From contig DAOUWT010000048.1 in assembly GCA_030666985.1 (NCBI GenBank), positions 1 through 13,266 of the forward strand: 13,266 bases of DNA, in the 5' to 3' direction. Below, piece by piece: positions 6,592 to 12,921 of the stretch. The notes beneath the pieces were generated by a model. It made no database searches. It was not told the origin of the DNA and worked only from the letters and a program-made list of their open reading frames with translations. This stretch comes from Chloroflexota bacterium (GTDB lineage Bacteria > Chloroflexota > Anaerolineae > Anaerolineales > UBA11858). Made by a program: the position numbers and the translations under genes. Each line of letters starts with the position of its first letter. Position 1 is the first letter of the stretch.

Positions 6592-7302
6592 TTATATGCT
6601 AGCAAGCAATTGAAGTCCAATTTCTTTGATGAAGTCCCACAAAAATGATACTCGCTCTATTAAAGCAGTTAGAGCCGCGAGATAGACACCAGCAAAAAGG
6701 ACACCGAAAGTGGTGGCGATGAAGATTTGGCCGATTTTTCCGATTTTTTCGATGAAGGCCCAACGTTGGGGGAGGCGACCTGGCTCCGAACGGACTCCAA
6801 AATGGAAGTAGATTAGCGTGGAGACCGTTCCCAAGACGACAATCCCACCATTGAGCAAGTTTATCCAAGTATTAGATGTATTAGCCGGGGCAAAAGTTTC
6901 GAAGCTGTTTATCACTCCCAGCATTTGGGGAAGAATAGTCCCGGTGATGGCCCCGCCTACTGCTGCGGCCGCTCCGATTCCAACCAGGATAGCCATAGCC
7001 CAATTCCCGGCTCGTTTCAAAGGAGTGATTTTGGCAAATAAAAAGAGACTTGGAATCAGCATGGCTATCGAGAGATACTTTTCTCCACTATTGCCATATA
7101 CTAGCGGGAAAATGAGTTGGGGGAGAAGAACGTTATAGATAGTGATAATCGCTGCATACCCGGCCGATACACCAATGAAAATATAGGCCGCAAACCGGAA
7201 GAGGGGATTGTCTCCCAGCACGTAGCTAAAAACGAGCAAGGTGAGAACAAAACCCAGGAAAACGCCCACGAAATCGGCCAAGCCAAAGGTAGCTATATTC
7301 AT
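6592..7302 (-). CDS. Six-TM integral membrane protein of the MutL-like operon
   Basis: The 236-aa protein starts at ATG 7302, overlapping the stop of the zinc-ribbon gene by 4 bp (ATGA), with GAGGAGG at 7307-7313 as ribosome binding site. Hydrophobic segments lie at about 9-29, 35-58, 76-91, 100-123, 146-168 and 192-214, giving six TM helices. A short loop (about 131-145, FETFAPANTSNTW) and a charged loop (170-190) separate the last helices. No catalytic or transport signature is recognised. The overlap upstream and the 5-bp gap downstream tie it to the zinc-ribbon protein and the ASKHA protein. It is probably a membrane subunit of that complex. Confidence 0.82.
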   Translation of the reverse strand: MNIATFGLADFVGVFLGFVLTLLVFSYVLGDNPLFRFAAYIFIGVSAGYAAIITIYNVLLPQLIFPLVYGNSGEKYLSIAMLIPSLFLFAKITPLKRAGNWAMAILVGIGAAAAVGGAITGTILPQMLGVINSFETFAPANTSNTWINLLNGGIVVLGTVSTLIYFHFGVRSEPGRLPQRWAFIEKIGKIGQIFIATTFGVLFAGVYLAALTALIERVSFLWDFIKEIGLQLLASI

Positions 7303-9863
7303 GCGCCCTCCTCGTTATGGCTCCTGTTTTTGTTAACTTGGCTCGCAATCACATTTACTATTCCACTTATCAAGAGCACAGCAATGGTGGCCATTATTCC
7401 GATATTGAAAGCATTCCAATACCCCTGGGCCAGGTTCCCGCGCCCAGTTAATTGTTCGTAGGAAGTTCCTCCAGGGAGACCGGCTACCATTCCGGCGACT
7501 TGCTGAGGAGTGACTTCGTAGTAAGGGCGCACTAAAGGTTCGGCTTGGGCGCTCACGGCCATCACCAGCGGAGTGCCTGCCAAGTGAGATTGAACTTGCT
7601 CAACCCACATTCGGGCCGTATCAGGGTCATCGGTGATAACTAGAACCAGTGAAAAATCCGAGATGGATATAATTCCCTGGAGAGGCTGCATTTCCCAAGC
7701 ATCCGCACCATCGAAAGCCAGAGGCATGATATTTTGAGGAGCTATCACAAAACTCAAGAGGCCCGCTGCGCCTCCGGGAATATATCCTAAATTCACATAT
7801 TGTTGGCTGTGTACATAATTATGATCGGCCTGAGTTGTGCTCAAGAAGTTTTCTACCAGAACGGGACCGGTTGGGGAGGTTGACACGAAGGTCAAATAGG
7901 CCCCCCTAAGCATGAGATGATCTACCACACCGGCAGCGATGGCATTCATTTCGCCAGATAGGGCCGGCTCATAGTCAAAAGCAACCAAGACAGGAGACGC
8001 TTCGGACAAGGCTTGAATAGATTCATTGACAGCTCGGGTTTCTCCCCGGTGAAGGGGATAAGAAAACGCCTCGCCCGTGTATGAGAAAGCCATTCCTACA
8101 GATAAAAACAGCACAAGGGCAATGATCCACCGCAAGACGCGTTGCGTGGAGATAAGGGACGGGGTTGGTATTGCCTCACTCTTCCCCTCATTCGCAATCA
8201 AGTCTTCCAAGAGAGAGATATATCCTCGTTGAGATTCTGTGACCATCAACTTAAAGGAATGTTTGGCGGCTTTTTGAGCTTTGATAATCCCTGCTTCAGT
8301 AGGAAGTATGTTAGCCATCCCTGCCAGCGGCCCGGCGTTTTCGACATATTCTTCTTCGCCATCAAAAAGCTCCCTGGCTTCCTGGGAAGGAGTTTTCACG
8401 GGGCGCATGGCCTCCACCCAGCCCGGCAAGTCGCCTGGAGTAATCTCCTCCAGAGCTTCACCGGATAGCCCTTCCTCTGCAAGCTCTTCGTCGGAAGCAT
8501 CCGTTAGCCACAGTGGAAGATCACCAGCGAAGATGTCTTCGCTCGATCCATCCCCGTCTTCGTCACCTACAAAGGGTTTCTCGAAAACGCTTTTAGTTTC
8601 CTCGAAGGGAAGCTCAATCTCTCCCGAAGGTTCTTCTTCGAGCAACCAGTCTGGCCTTTCCTCTTCGAGTTCTTCTTCCTCATCCCCTTCCTCGATCCAA
8701 TCGGGTATCCCATCTCCGGCAAATAACTCATCCTCAACATCTTCTCCAAAGGGGGATGAGACCGTCTTTTCTATCAGAACTTCTTCCTCTGCCCCGGGCA
8801 CAGCCTCCGGTTCTTCCTCCAGCTTTGCTGCATCCATCGCTAAAAGCCAATCAGGCACATCCGCTTCGGACACGTCTTCCTCAGATTCTTCTTCAAGCCA
8901 ATCTAATGCCTCTCCTTCATCAAGAGGCTTCTCCAGAGCATCTTCCCCAAAGGGGGAGGCCGGCTTTCTTGCCAGAACATCTTCCTCTCCCAGGGGCTCT
9001 GCTTTCAGCTTTTCTGCTTCCATCTCTGAAAGCCAATCAGGCAGGTCTGTTTCGGACACACCTTCTTCCTCGGATTCTTCTTTGAACCAATCTAGCTTCC
9101 CGTCTTCATCAAAAGGCCCCTCCGGAGCGTCTTCCCCAAAGGGGGAGGCCGGCTCTCTCGCCAGGACTTCTTCCGTTGCCAGAGGCACTGCTTCCGGCTC
9201 TTCTGCCCTCATCTCTAAAATCCAGTCAGGCAGGTCCGCTTCGGACACGTCTTCCTCGATCGCTTCTTTCTCAGATTCTTCTTCGAACCAATCTGGCTTC
9301 CCGCCTTTATCAAAAGGCCCCTCCAGAGCGTCTTCCCCAAAGGGGAAGGCCGACTTTCCCGCCAGGACTTCTTCCGTTGCCAGAGGCACTGCTTCTGGTT
9401 CTTCCTCTCTTAATGCTGAAAGCCAGTCAGGGAGATCCGCTTCGGACACGTCTTCTTTCTCTTCGAAGGGAGGCTTCTCGGCAGCCTTTTCTTCCGAGTC
9501 TAAGGCTCGAATGCGTTGCAGCCAATCTTGGTCGTCTTCTTCTGTCCCAGGAGAGGGCACTGCATCCCCTGAGCTTGAGCTGTCCCGGAGGTTTGCTAGC
9601 CAATCCCCTCCCTCTTCAGGGGATTCGGTAAAAGGCTCTTCTTGGGATGGCGTACCTCTGGCATCCTGCAGCCATGCCGGCAAAGTTCGTTCCAATTCAC
9701 CAGTGTCTTGTGGGGATGGGGCTGACCCAGGGGAGAGGGAAGAGGTATCTTCTTCTGCTGCGGGAGAATCGATCAGGGGTTTGAGGCGTGCCTCACAGAA
9801 TTGACACATTTCCCGATCTGCTGGATTTGGCTTACCGCACATGGGGCAACGATTTTCAGCCAT
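7299..9863 (-). CDS. Zinc-ribbon membrane protein with acidic PDWL repeats and an extracytoplasmic domain
   Basis: The 854-aa protein starts at ATG 9863 with GAGGG seven bases upstream. Residues 6-23 form a zinc ribbon, CPMC-X10-CQFC. Residues about 60-510 are extremely acidic and rich in short LPDWL/PDWL motifs. Four copies of a 62-67-residue unit start at 138, 205, 268 and 330 with (D/G)VSE(A/T)D(L/V)PDW, and later include SPFGED. Residues 512-560 are helical (GIIKAQKAAKHSFKLM). TM1 is at about 574-595 and TM2 at about 817-840. The 200-odd residues between them form an extracytoplasmic alpha/beta domain (VLVAFDYEPALSGEMN ... MLRGAYLTFVSTSPTG ... YIPGGAAGLL). I infer a receptor or scaffold whose cytosolic acidic tail recruits partners. 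It overlaps the next gene by 4 bp. The family function is unknown. Confidence 0.85.
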   Translation of the reverse strand: MAENRCPMCGKPNPADREMCQFCEARLKPLIDSPAAEEDTSSLSPGSAPSPQDTGELERTLPAWLQDARGTPSQEEPFTESPEEGGDWLANLRDSSSSGDAVPSPGTEEDDQDWLQRIRALDSEEKAAEKPPFEEKEDVSEADLPDWLSALREEEPEAVPLATEEVLAGKSAFPFGEDALEGPFDKGGKPDWFEEESEKEAIEEDVSEADLPDWILEMRAEEPEAVPLATEEVLAREPASPFGEDAPEGPFDEDGKLDWFKEESEEEGVSETDLPDWLSEMEAEKLKAEPLGEEDVLARKPASPFGEDALEKPLDEGEALDWLEEESEEDVSEADVPDWLLAMDAAKLEEEPEAVPGAEEEVLIEKTVSSPFGEDVEDELFAGDGIPDWIEEGDEEEELEEERPDWLLEEEPSGEIELPFEETKSVFEKPFVGDEDGDGSSEDIFAGDLPLWLTDASDEELAEEGLSGEALEEITPGDLPGWVEAMRPVKTPSQEARELFDGEEEYVENAGPLAGMANILPTEAGIIKAQKAAKHSFKLMVTESQRGYISLLEDLIANEGKSEAIPTPSLISTQRVLRWIIALVLFLSVGMAFSYTGEAFSYPLHRGETRAVNESIQALSEASPVLVAFDYEPALSGEMNAIAAGVVDHLMLRGAYLTFVSTSPTGPVLVENFLSTTQADHNYVHSQQYVNLGYIPGGAAGLLSFVIAPQNIMPLAFDGADAWEMQPLQGIISISDFSLVLVITDDPDTARMWVEQVQSHLAGTPLVMAVSAQAEPLVRPYYEVTPQQVAGMVAGLPGGTSYEQLTGRGNLAQGYWNAFNIGIMATIAVLLISGIVNVIASQVNKNRSHNEEGA
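8697..9452 (-). repeat. In-frame tandem repeats encoding the acidic PDWL units
   Basis: Four units of 201, 189, 186 and about 180 bp encode residues 138-389 of the zinc-ribbon protein. Some copies remain nearly identical at DNA level: a 35-nt stretch at 9160-9194 is identical to 9361-9395, 201 bp (67 codons) away. That indicates recent duplication by slippage or recombination. Copy number may vary between strains, and the region could be miscounted in short-read assembly. Confidence 0.85.
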
Positions 9864-9865
9864 GG

Positions 9866-10510
9866 TTAACCCTCGTATGGGCGGTCACTGCCCATGATAA
9901 TGCGTAAACCGGTAGCAATCGTCCCCAAAGCAATCCCCAGCAACAGGCCGCGCGCTCCCCCTACAGCCGGGACATGCACGATCCAGGAACGGATGTCTTC
10001 GAGGATTGGAAAACTTATCACGGAGAGAGATATAGTCCCCAGGAGAACCAGTAGAACAACAAAGAAGAATCCTATTGCAAGGTAGTTCATCTTTCTTCGC
10101 AATAAGTATGTAGCAGAATAGGCGAGGCTGACGGTCATCACTGCCATAAGGCTGGTTTCTACGGGACGCTGAATATACGTGAAAATCCAATTCGTCCACT
10201 CAAAATTAGGATTGCCAAACGCATAAGCCTTATACATGTCATAAATCCCAATCCCCAGCGTTGTCAGAAGCGCCACGACCAAAATAAAACTATAGCCTCC
10301 CTTGGAATCTTTGTCGGCTATTTTCCGGAAATGCACGGAAAGAAGATTGAACACACCAACCAAAAGAGCTACCGCTGCTAATACCATTCCCACCCGCAAG
10401 GAGATAAAGCGCAGGGATGCGGCAGCCGGAATGAAATAGCCCGATAAGACCACCAGGCCTACGGCAATGGTTATAGCAGTAGCTAACGGTGCGCGGAATT
10501 TGAGTTTCAC
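9866..10510 (-). CDS. Six-TM integral membrane protein of the MutL-like operon
   Basis: The 214-aa protein starts at GTG 10510, overlapping the stop of the DUF6754-like gene by 4 bp (GTGA), and ends 2 bp before the zinc-ribbon gene. Hydrophobic segments lie at about 9-28, 37-57, 72-92, 117-136, 142-166 and 185-205. The loop at 93-116 (FGNPNFEWTNWIFTYIQRP) is rich in aromatics. No transport or enzyme motif is recognised. It is similar in size and layout to the six-TM protein at 6592-7302 but shows no obvious sequence identity to it by eye. The tight coupling argues that it works with the zinc-ribbon and DUF6754-like proteins in the membrane. Confidence 0.82.
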   Translation of the reverse strand: MKLKFRAPLATAITIAVGLVVLSGYFIPAAASLRFISLRVGMVLAAVALLVGVFNLLSVHFRKIADKDSKGGYSFILVVALLTTLGIGIYDMYKAYAFGNPNFEWTNWIFTYIQRPVETSLMAVMTVSLAYSATYLLRRKMNYLAIGFFFVVLLVLLGTISLSVISFPILEDIRSWIVHVPAVGGARGLLLGIALGTIATGLRIIMGSDRPYEG

Positions 10511-11292
10511 GGTGTACCTACCAGAAGATTTTGTATAAGTTGACCAAAACCAGCCAATTTCAACAATATTCCGATAAGAATACCCCCCACAAGCACCCAG
10601 CGAAAAACATCTTGGGCATTCAGACTAGCTTCGTGCATGGAACCGGCATCCAGGTAAGCTCCCCCTGCAAAAAGCTCTTCGCCAATCAGCGGTTCTTCCA
10701 CAGAGGAGTACATAACAGCCTGAGCTGGGAGGTGGGCTGTGCCAGCCATGGTGAAACTACTTTGACGTTCTCCGGCTGTTGTTAGCCAAATGATTTCGTT
10801 GCCGTACCAGCCAGCCAAGATATTGGCAGAGACAGTGTCACTGCGAATCGCGGACATAGTACCCACAGCATACGAGAAGGGAGTAAGCCCTACTAACCCT
10901 CCTCCGGCTGATGACACCTTCGTTTTCTTCAGGTCAATTTCCCCACTGGTCCCGCGGATTGTGTCTTGAGCCAAGATAGAGAGAGCAGCGTTTCCCGTTG
11001 TAGCAACCGGGGGGAGGTCACCGGCAGAAGCAATTCGGATAACTCGTTCCAACATACTCAGACCCACAAAAGCCGAGGCGGACTGAGGACTAGTAACACC
11101 CCCCCGGCCCAGCGACACGTGTATTTGCTTGCCATCCTCAACCGCCAGACCAATCGCCCGTTTGAGTTTGGTGTACGCCGGGATAGTTCGCAAATTCACT
11201 TCCGTGGAATTATTTCTGACTATGTTAAAGATAATCATCAACCCAAAGAAACTTGCCACTATCAACAACCCAATCACGCCAGTTATTGTCAC
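10507..11292 (-). CDS. DUF6754-like membrane protein (start reset to GTG 11292)
   Basis: I place the start at GTG 11292 (261 aa) because AGGAGGA at 11301-11307 sits 8 nt upstream and the next residues form a TM helix (about 4-24). The frame stays open further upstream to a TTG at 11469, but that would overlap the preceding gene, read through a palindromic repeat and lack a ribosome binding site. After the helix comes LRTIPAYTKLKRAIGLAVEDGKQIHVSLG, then LSMLERVIRIASAGDLPPVATTG, which matches my recollection of the DUF6754 family of Chloroflexi. A Gly/Ser-rich segment (VSSAGGGLVGLTPFSYAVGT) follows. A second TM lies at about 232-257. The central domain between the two helices is of unknown function. 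The stop overlaps the next gene start by 4 bp. Confidence 0.75.
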   Translation of the reverse strand: MTITGVIGLLIVASFFGLMIIFNIVRNNSTEVNLRTIPAYTKLKRAIGLAVEDGKQIHVSLGRGGVTSPQSASAFVGLSMLERVIRIASAGDLPPVATTGNAALSILAQDTIRGTSGEIDLKKTKVSSAGGGLVGLTPFSYAVGTMSAIRSDTVSANILAGWYGNEIIWLTTAGERQSSFTMAGTAHLPAQAVMYSSVEEPLIGEELFAGGAYLDAGSMHEASLNAQDVFRWVLVGGILIGILLKLAGFGQLIQNLLVGTP

Positions 11293-11300
11293 GGGGAAGA

Positions 11301-11307
11301 TCCTCCT
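11301..11307 (-). promoter_or_regulatory. Strong Shine-Dalgarno that decides the DUF6754-like start
   Basis: AGGAGGA on the minus strand lies 8 nt before GTG 11292. It is the best ribosome binding site near this gene and lies inside the longer alternative frame, supporting the shorter protein. Confidence 0.7.
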
Positions 11308-11351
11308 AAATCTCTTTCGAGGGGGTGTTATCTTCTCAATATCTCGGGGCA

Positions 11352-11395
11352 GAGACTTCCGAAGTCTTCGAAAGCCGTTAGACTTCGGAAGTCTC
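11352..11395. repeat. Palindromic element C (16-bp perfect arms)
   Basis: GAGACTTCCGAAGTCT (11352-11367) and AGACTTCGGAAGTCTC (11380-11395) are perfect reverse complements around a 12-nt loop. Each arm holds its own palindrome AGACTTCNGAAGTCT. No T run follows on either strand, so it is not a standard terminator. The right arm supplies the last codons (ETSEV) of the 92-aa gene, whose TAA follows directly. The element lies between two co-oriented genes of the operon. Confidence 0.8.
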
Positions 11396-11656
11396 CTCGC
11401 TTTTTTGAGATGATACGGGATACGAACGTAAAACTTCAATAAAGGCTTGTGTTTCGGTGGGATTTTCAAGCAATTCGGCTAAGGCTTGGGTCCTTTCCGG
11501 CGCGGTGAATACGGTCAAGAGAGGTTCTCCAAAATAAATGACCTGAGCGCCAAAAAGACTAAGCGGTCCCGCAGCCTCCAAAACCGAAGCGGCAATCTCA
11601 TTTAAATGCCGACTATACAACCTATCAGCCCACTCGATCCAAGTTTTTTTTATCAT
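11378..11656 (-). CDS. Small conserved-looking hypothetical protein, first gene of the operon
   Basis: The 92-aa protein starts at ATG 11656 and has no strong Shine-Dalgarno. It reads as a mostly helical soluble domain: WIEWADRLYSRHLNEIAASV, then a hydrophobic stretch LEAAGPLSLFGAQVIYFGEP, LLTVF, and a charged C-terminal half (PERTQALAELLENPTETQAF). I do not recognise a named family, though it resembles small Chloroflexi proteins encoded upstream of similar operons. The last few residues derive from palindromic element C, so the original C-terminus may have been different. It lies 85 bp upstream of the DUF6754-like gene when that gene starts at GTG 11292, and it probably shares its promoter. 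Confidence 0.65.
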   Translation of the reverse strand: MIKKTWIEWADRLYSRHLNEIAASVLEAAGPLSLFGAQVIYFGEPLLTVFTAPERTQALAELLENPTETQAFIEVLRSYPVSSQKSEETSEV

Positions 11657-11739
11657 CTTTGCAAGCTAAGGAACGGTAATTAAATAGCTTTCCTATATTG
11701 AGCCAAAATCAAGATAATATGGCACATAAGCATTTAATC

Positions 11740-11759
11740 CTTAGCCCTAAGTATAGCAC
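11740..11759 (-). promoter_or_regulatory. Candidate promoter of the minus-strand operon (extended -10)
   Basis: On the minus strand TGCTATACT (TATACT at 11755-11750) is a good extended -10 box, with a weak -35 region about 17 bp upstream. The expected transcript starts near 11743, giving about 87 nt of leader before ATG 11656. A small palindrome, CTTAGCCCTAAG (11740-11751), overlaps the -10 box and start site and could be an operator. Confidence 0.45.
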
Positions 11760-11817
11760 AAATCTTAAAATGTTGTAGGTAGTGAGTTTATTCCTGCCAC
11801 ATTATGCAAGCTAGCCA

Positions 11818-11881
11818 TTGGGTTTTCGCGAAGTTAAGGTATTATATAAGAACATCCTACTTTGTCTACCATTCTAAGGAG
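11818..11881 (+). promoter_or_regulatory. Candidate promoter and ribosome binding site of the fumarase genes
   Basis: TTGGGT (11818-11823) and TATTAT (11840-11845) are spaced 16 bp apart and make a plausible sigma-70 type promoter. AAGGAG (11876-11881) lies 5 nt before ATG 11887. The promoter is divergent from that of the minus-strand operon. Confidence 0.45.
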
Positions 11882-11886
11882 AAAAT

Positions 11887-12762
11887 ATGCAACCCGATCT
11901 AACTAAACACTTTCTGGAATTAGTACGTTTGACCGCTACAGATTTACCTGCCGATGTCGAGAAACGTCTTCGAGAGGCTAGGGCAAGTGAAGAAGAAGGT
12001 TCTGCGGCGCAAGGAGCATTGGATACGGTCTTGCGAAACGTGGAGATGGCGCGGGAAAATTCTACGCCTATATGCCAGGACACAGGGACGCCCATTTTTT
12101 ACGTCTCCTACCCCCTGGGATGGAGCATCCGGGCACTGCGCTCTCAAATTGAGAATGCGGTCGTAGAAGCCACCAAACGCACCTACTTGCGTCCCAACTC
12201 GGTGAACTCTATCACCGGCCTCAACACCAAAGACAACACGGGGGATGAGCATTACCCCACCGTTCACTTTGAAGAGGTGGATGGCGATACCCTGACCGCT
12301 TCTCTGATCCTCAAGGGCGGCGGATGCGAGAACGTCGGGGCGCAGTACAAACTCCCCAACGCTGAACTGGGGGCCGGGCGTGACCTGGACGGGGTGCGGA
12401 AAGCCGTCTTGGAGGCGGTCTACAACGCCCAAGGCAAGGGGTGCGCCCCCGGGGCATTGGGCGTAGCCATAGGCGGAGACCGTGGTTCATCGTATGCGGC
12501 CTCGAAAGAAGCCCTCTTCCGCCCCCTGGACGATACCAACCCTGACCCCGTTCTGGCGGAGCTTGAAGAGCGCATCACCGAGCAGGCCAATCAACTGGAT
12601 ATTGGCCCCATGGGATTCAGCGGGAAGACCACCGTGCTGGGGACAAAGATCAAAGGCTTGCATCGTCTGCCGGCCTGCTATTTTGTCTCTGTCTCGTACA
12701 TGTGCTGGGCCTACCGCCGCCGCCGGATGACCTTCGAGAATGGTGAAGCGACCTACCACTAA
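11887..12762 (+). CDS. fumA: Class I fumarate hydratase, alpha subunit (two-subunit type)
   Basis: The 291-aa protein is the N-terminal-type subunit of the oxygen-sensitive [4Fe-4S] fumarase/tartrate dehydratase family, which reversibly hydrates fumarate to L-malate in the TCA cycle. Motifs: TPICQDTGTP at 60-69, GGGCENVGAQ at 144-153, KGCAPGALGVAIGGDRG at 184-200, GPMGFSGKTTVLGTKI at 240-255 and ACYFVSVSYMCWAYRRRR at 263-280. Cys63, Cys147 and Cys186 are the likely cluster ligands. The length is normal for a separate alpha subunit, so the protein is complete. Activity would need the beta subunit, whose gene begins overlapping this stop but is damaged in this sequence. The symbol follows the alpha-subunit convention, not E. 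coli single-chain FumA. Confidence 0.93.
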   Translation: MQPDLTKHFLELVRLTATDLPADVEKRLREARASEEEGSAAQGALDTVLRNVEMARENSTPICQDTGTPIFYVSYPLGWSIRALRSQIENAVVEATKRTYLRPNSVNSITGLNTKDNTGDEHYPTVHFEEVDGDTLTASLILKGGGCENVGAQYKLPNAELGAGRDLDGVRKAVLEAVYNAQGKGCAPGALGVAIGGDRGSSYAASKEALFRPLDDTNPDPVLAELEERITEQANQLDIGPMGFSGKTTVLGTKIKGLHRLPACYFVSVSYMCWAYRRRRMTFENGEATYH

Positions 12763-12921
12763 GCATATTGAACTACCCGCAACTTCTACGACGATCATTC
12801 AAACCCCGTGGATTTTTTGGGGAGGGGGCCACGCGGGGGGGGGAGGGACGGGGGGGAAGCGCAGCGCCACGCCCAAACGGGGAAAAACCATGGGGGTTGG
12901 CGCCTGCGCAGGGGCATGGTT
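12740..12921 (+). pseudogene. fumB: Fumarate hydratase beta subunit, 5' fragment with degraded sequence
   Basis: ATG 12740 overlaps the end of the alpha-subunit gene by 23 bp. The first about 20 residues, MVKRPTTKHIELPATSTTII, resemble the start of class I fumarase beta subunits (KHxxLPAT-like, leading to a LxVGD-(V/I)-xLSG region). From about 12804 the sequence turns G-rich, yet the frame continues: WIF, then 13 mostly Gly residues, then KR, where the family has (V/I)-x-LSG ... TGRDAAHKR at about the same spacing. RGKTMGV and AGAWFY then fall where RGxPLPxD and GxVIYY are expected. The frame then runs into the antisense of tyrS. About 3-4 residues seem missing near 12803. I read this as real fumB with base-calling damage, joined to unrelated sequence; a decayed pseudogene is the alternative. 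Confidence 0.5.
12804..12921. other. G-rich low-quality stretch and probable misjoin
   Basis: G runs of 5-9 bases dominate, in contrast to clean sequence on either side. The segment links the fumarase operon to the convergent tyrS end. An inverted repeat AAAACCATG (12884-12892) / CATGGTTTT (12915-12923) spans the presumed junction. It could be a tyrS terminator on the minus strand (followed by a short T run), or a product of the join. Confidence 0.5.

Noticed and set aside
8697..9452. Regular repeats considered as a CRISPR array
   Set aside because: Units are about 190-200 bp, diverged, in-frame and protein-coding, with no short identical repeats and unique spacers.
8281..9804. Long plus-strand open frame (507 codons, extremely Ser-rich)
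   Set aside because: It is the antisense of the Glu/Asp-rich repeats of the zinc-ribbon protein (GAA/GAG codons read as TTC/CTC and TCx). It has no ribosome binding site or recognisable domain.
11293..11469. N-terminal extension of the DUF6754-like protein
   Set aside because: The start would be TTG with no Shine-Dalgarno, inside the upstream gene and across a palindrome. GTG 11292 has a near-perfect ribosome binding site.
11657..11886. Intergenic region checked for tRNA genes or a riboswitch
   Set aside because: It is AT-rich with promoter-like boxes only; no cloverleaf or conserved riboswitch core was found by eye.
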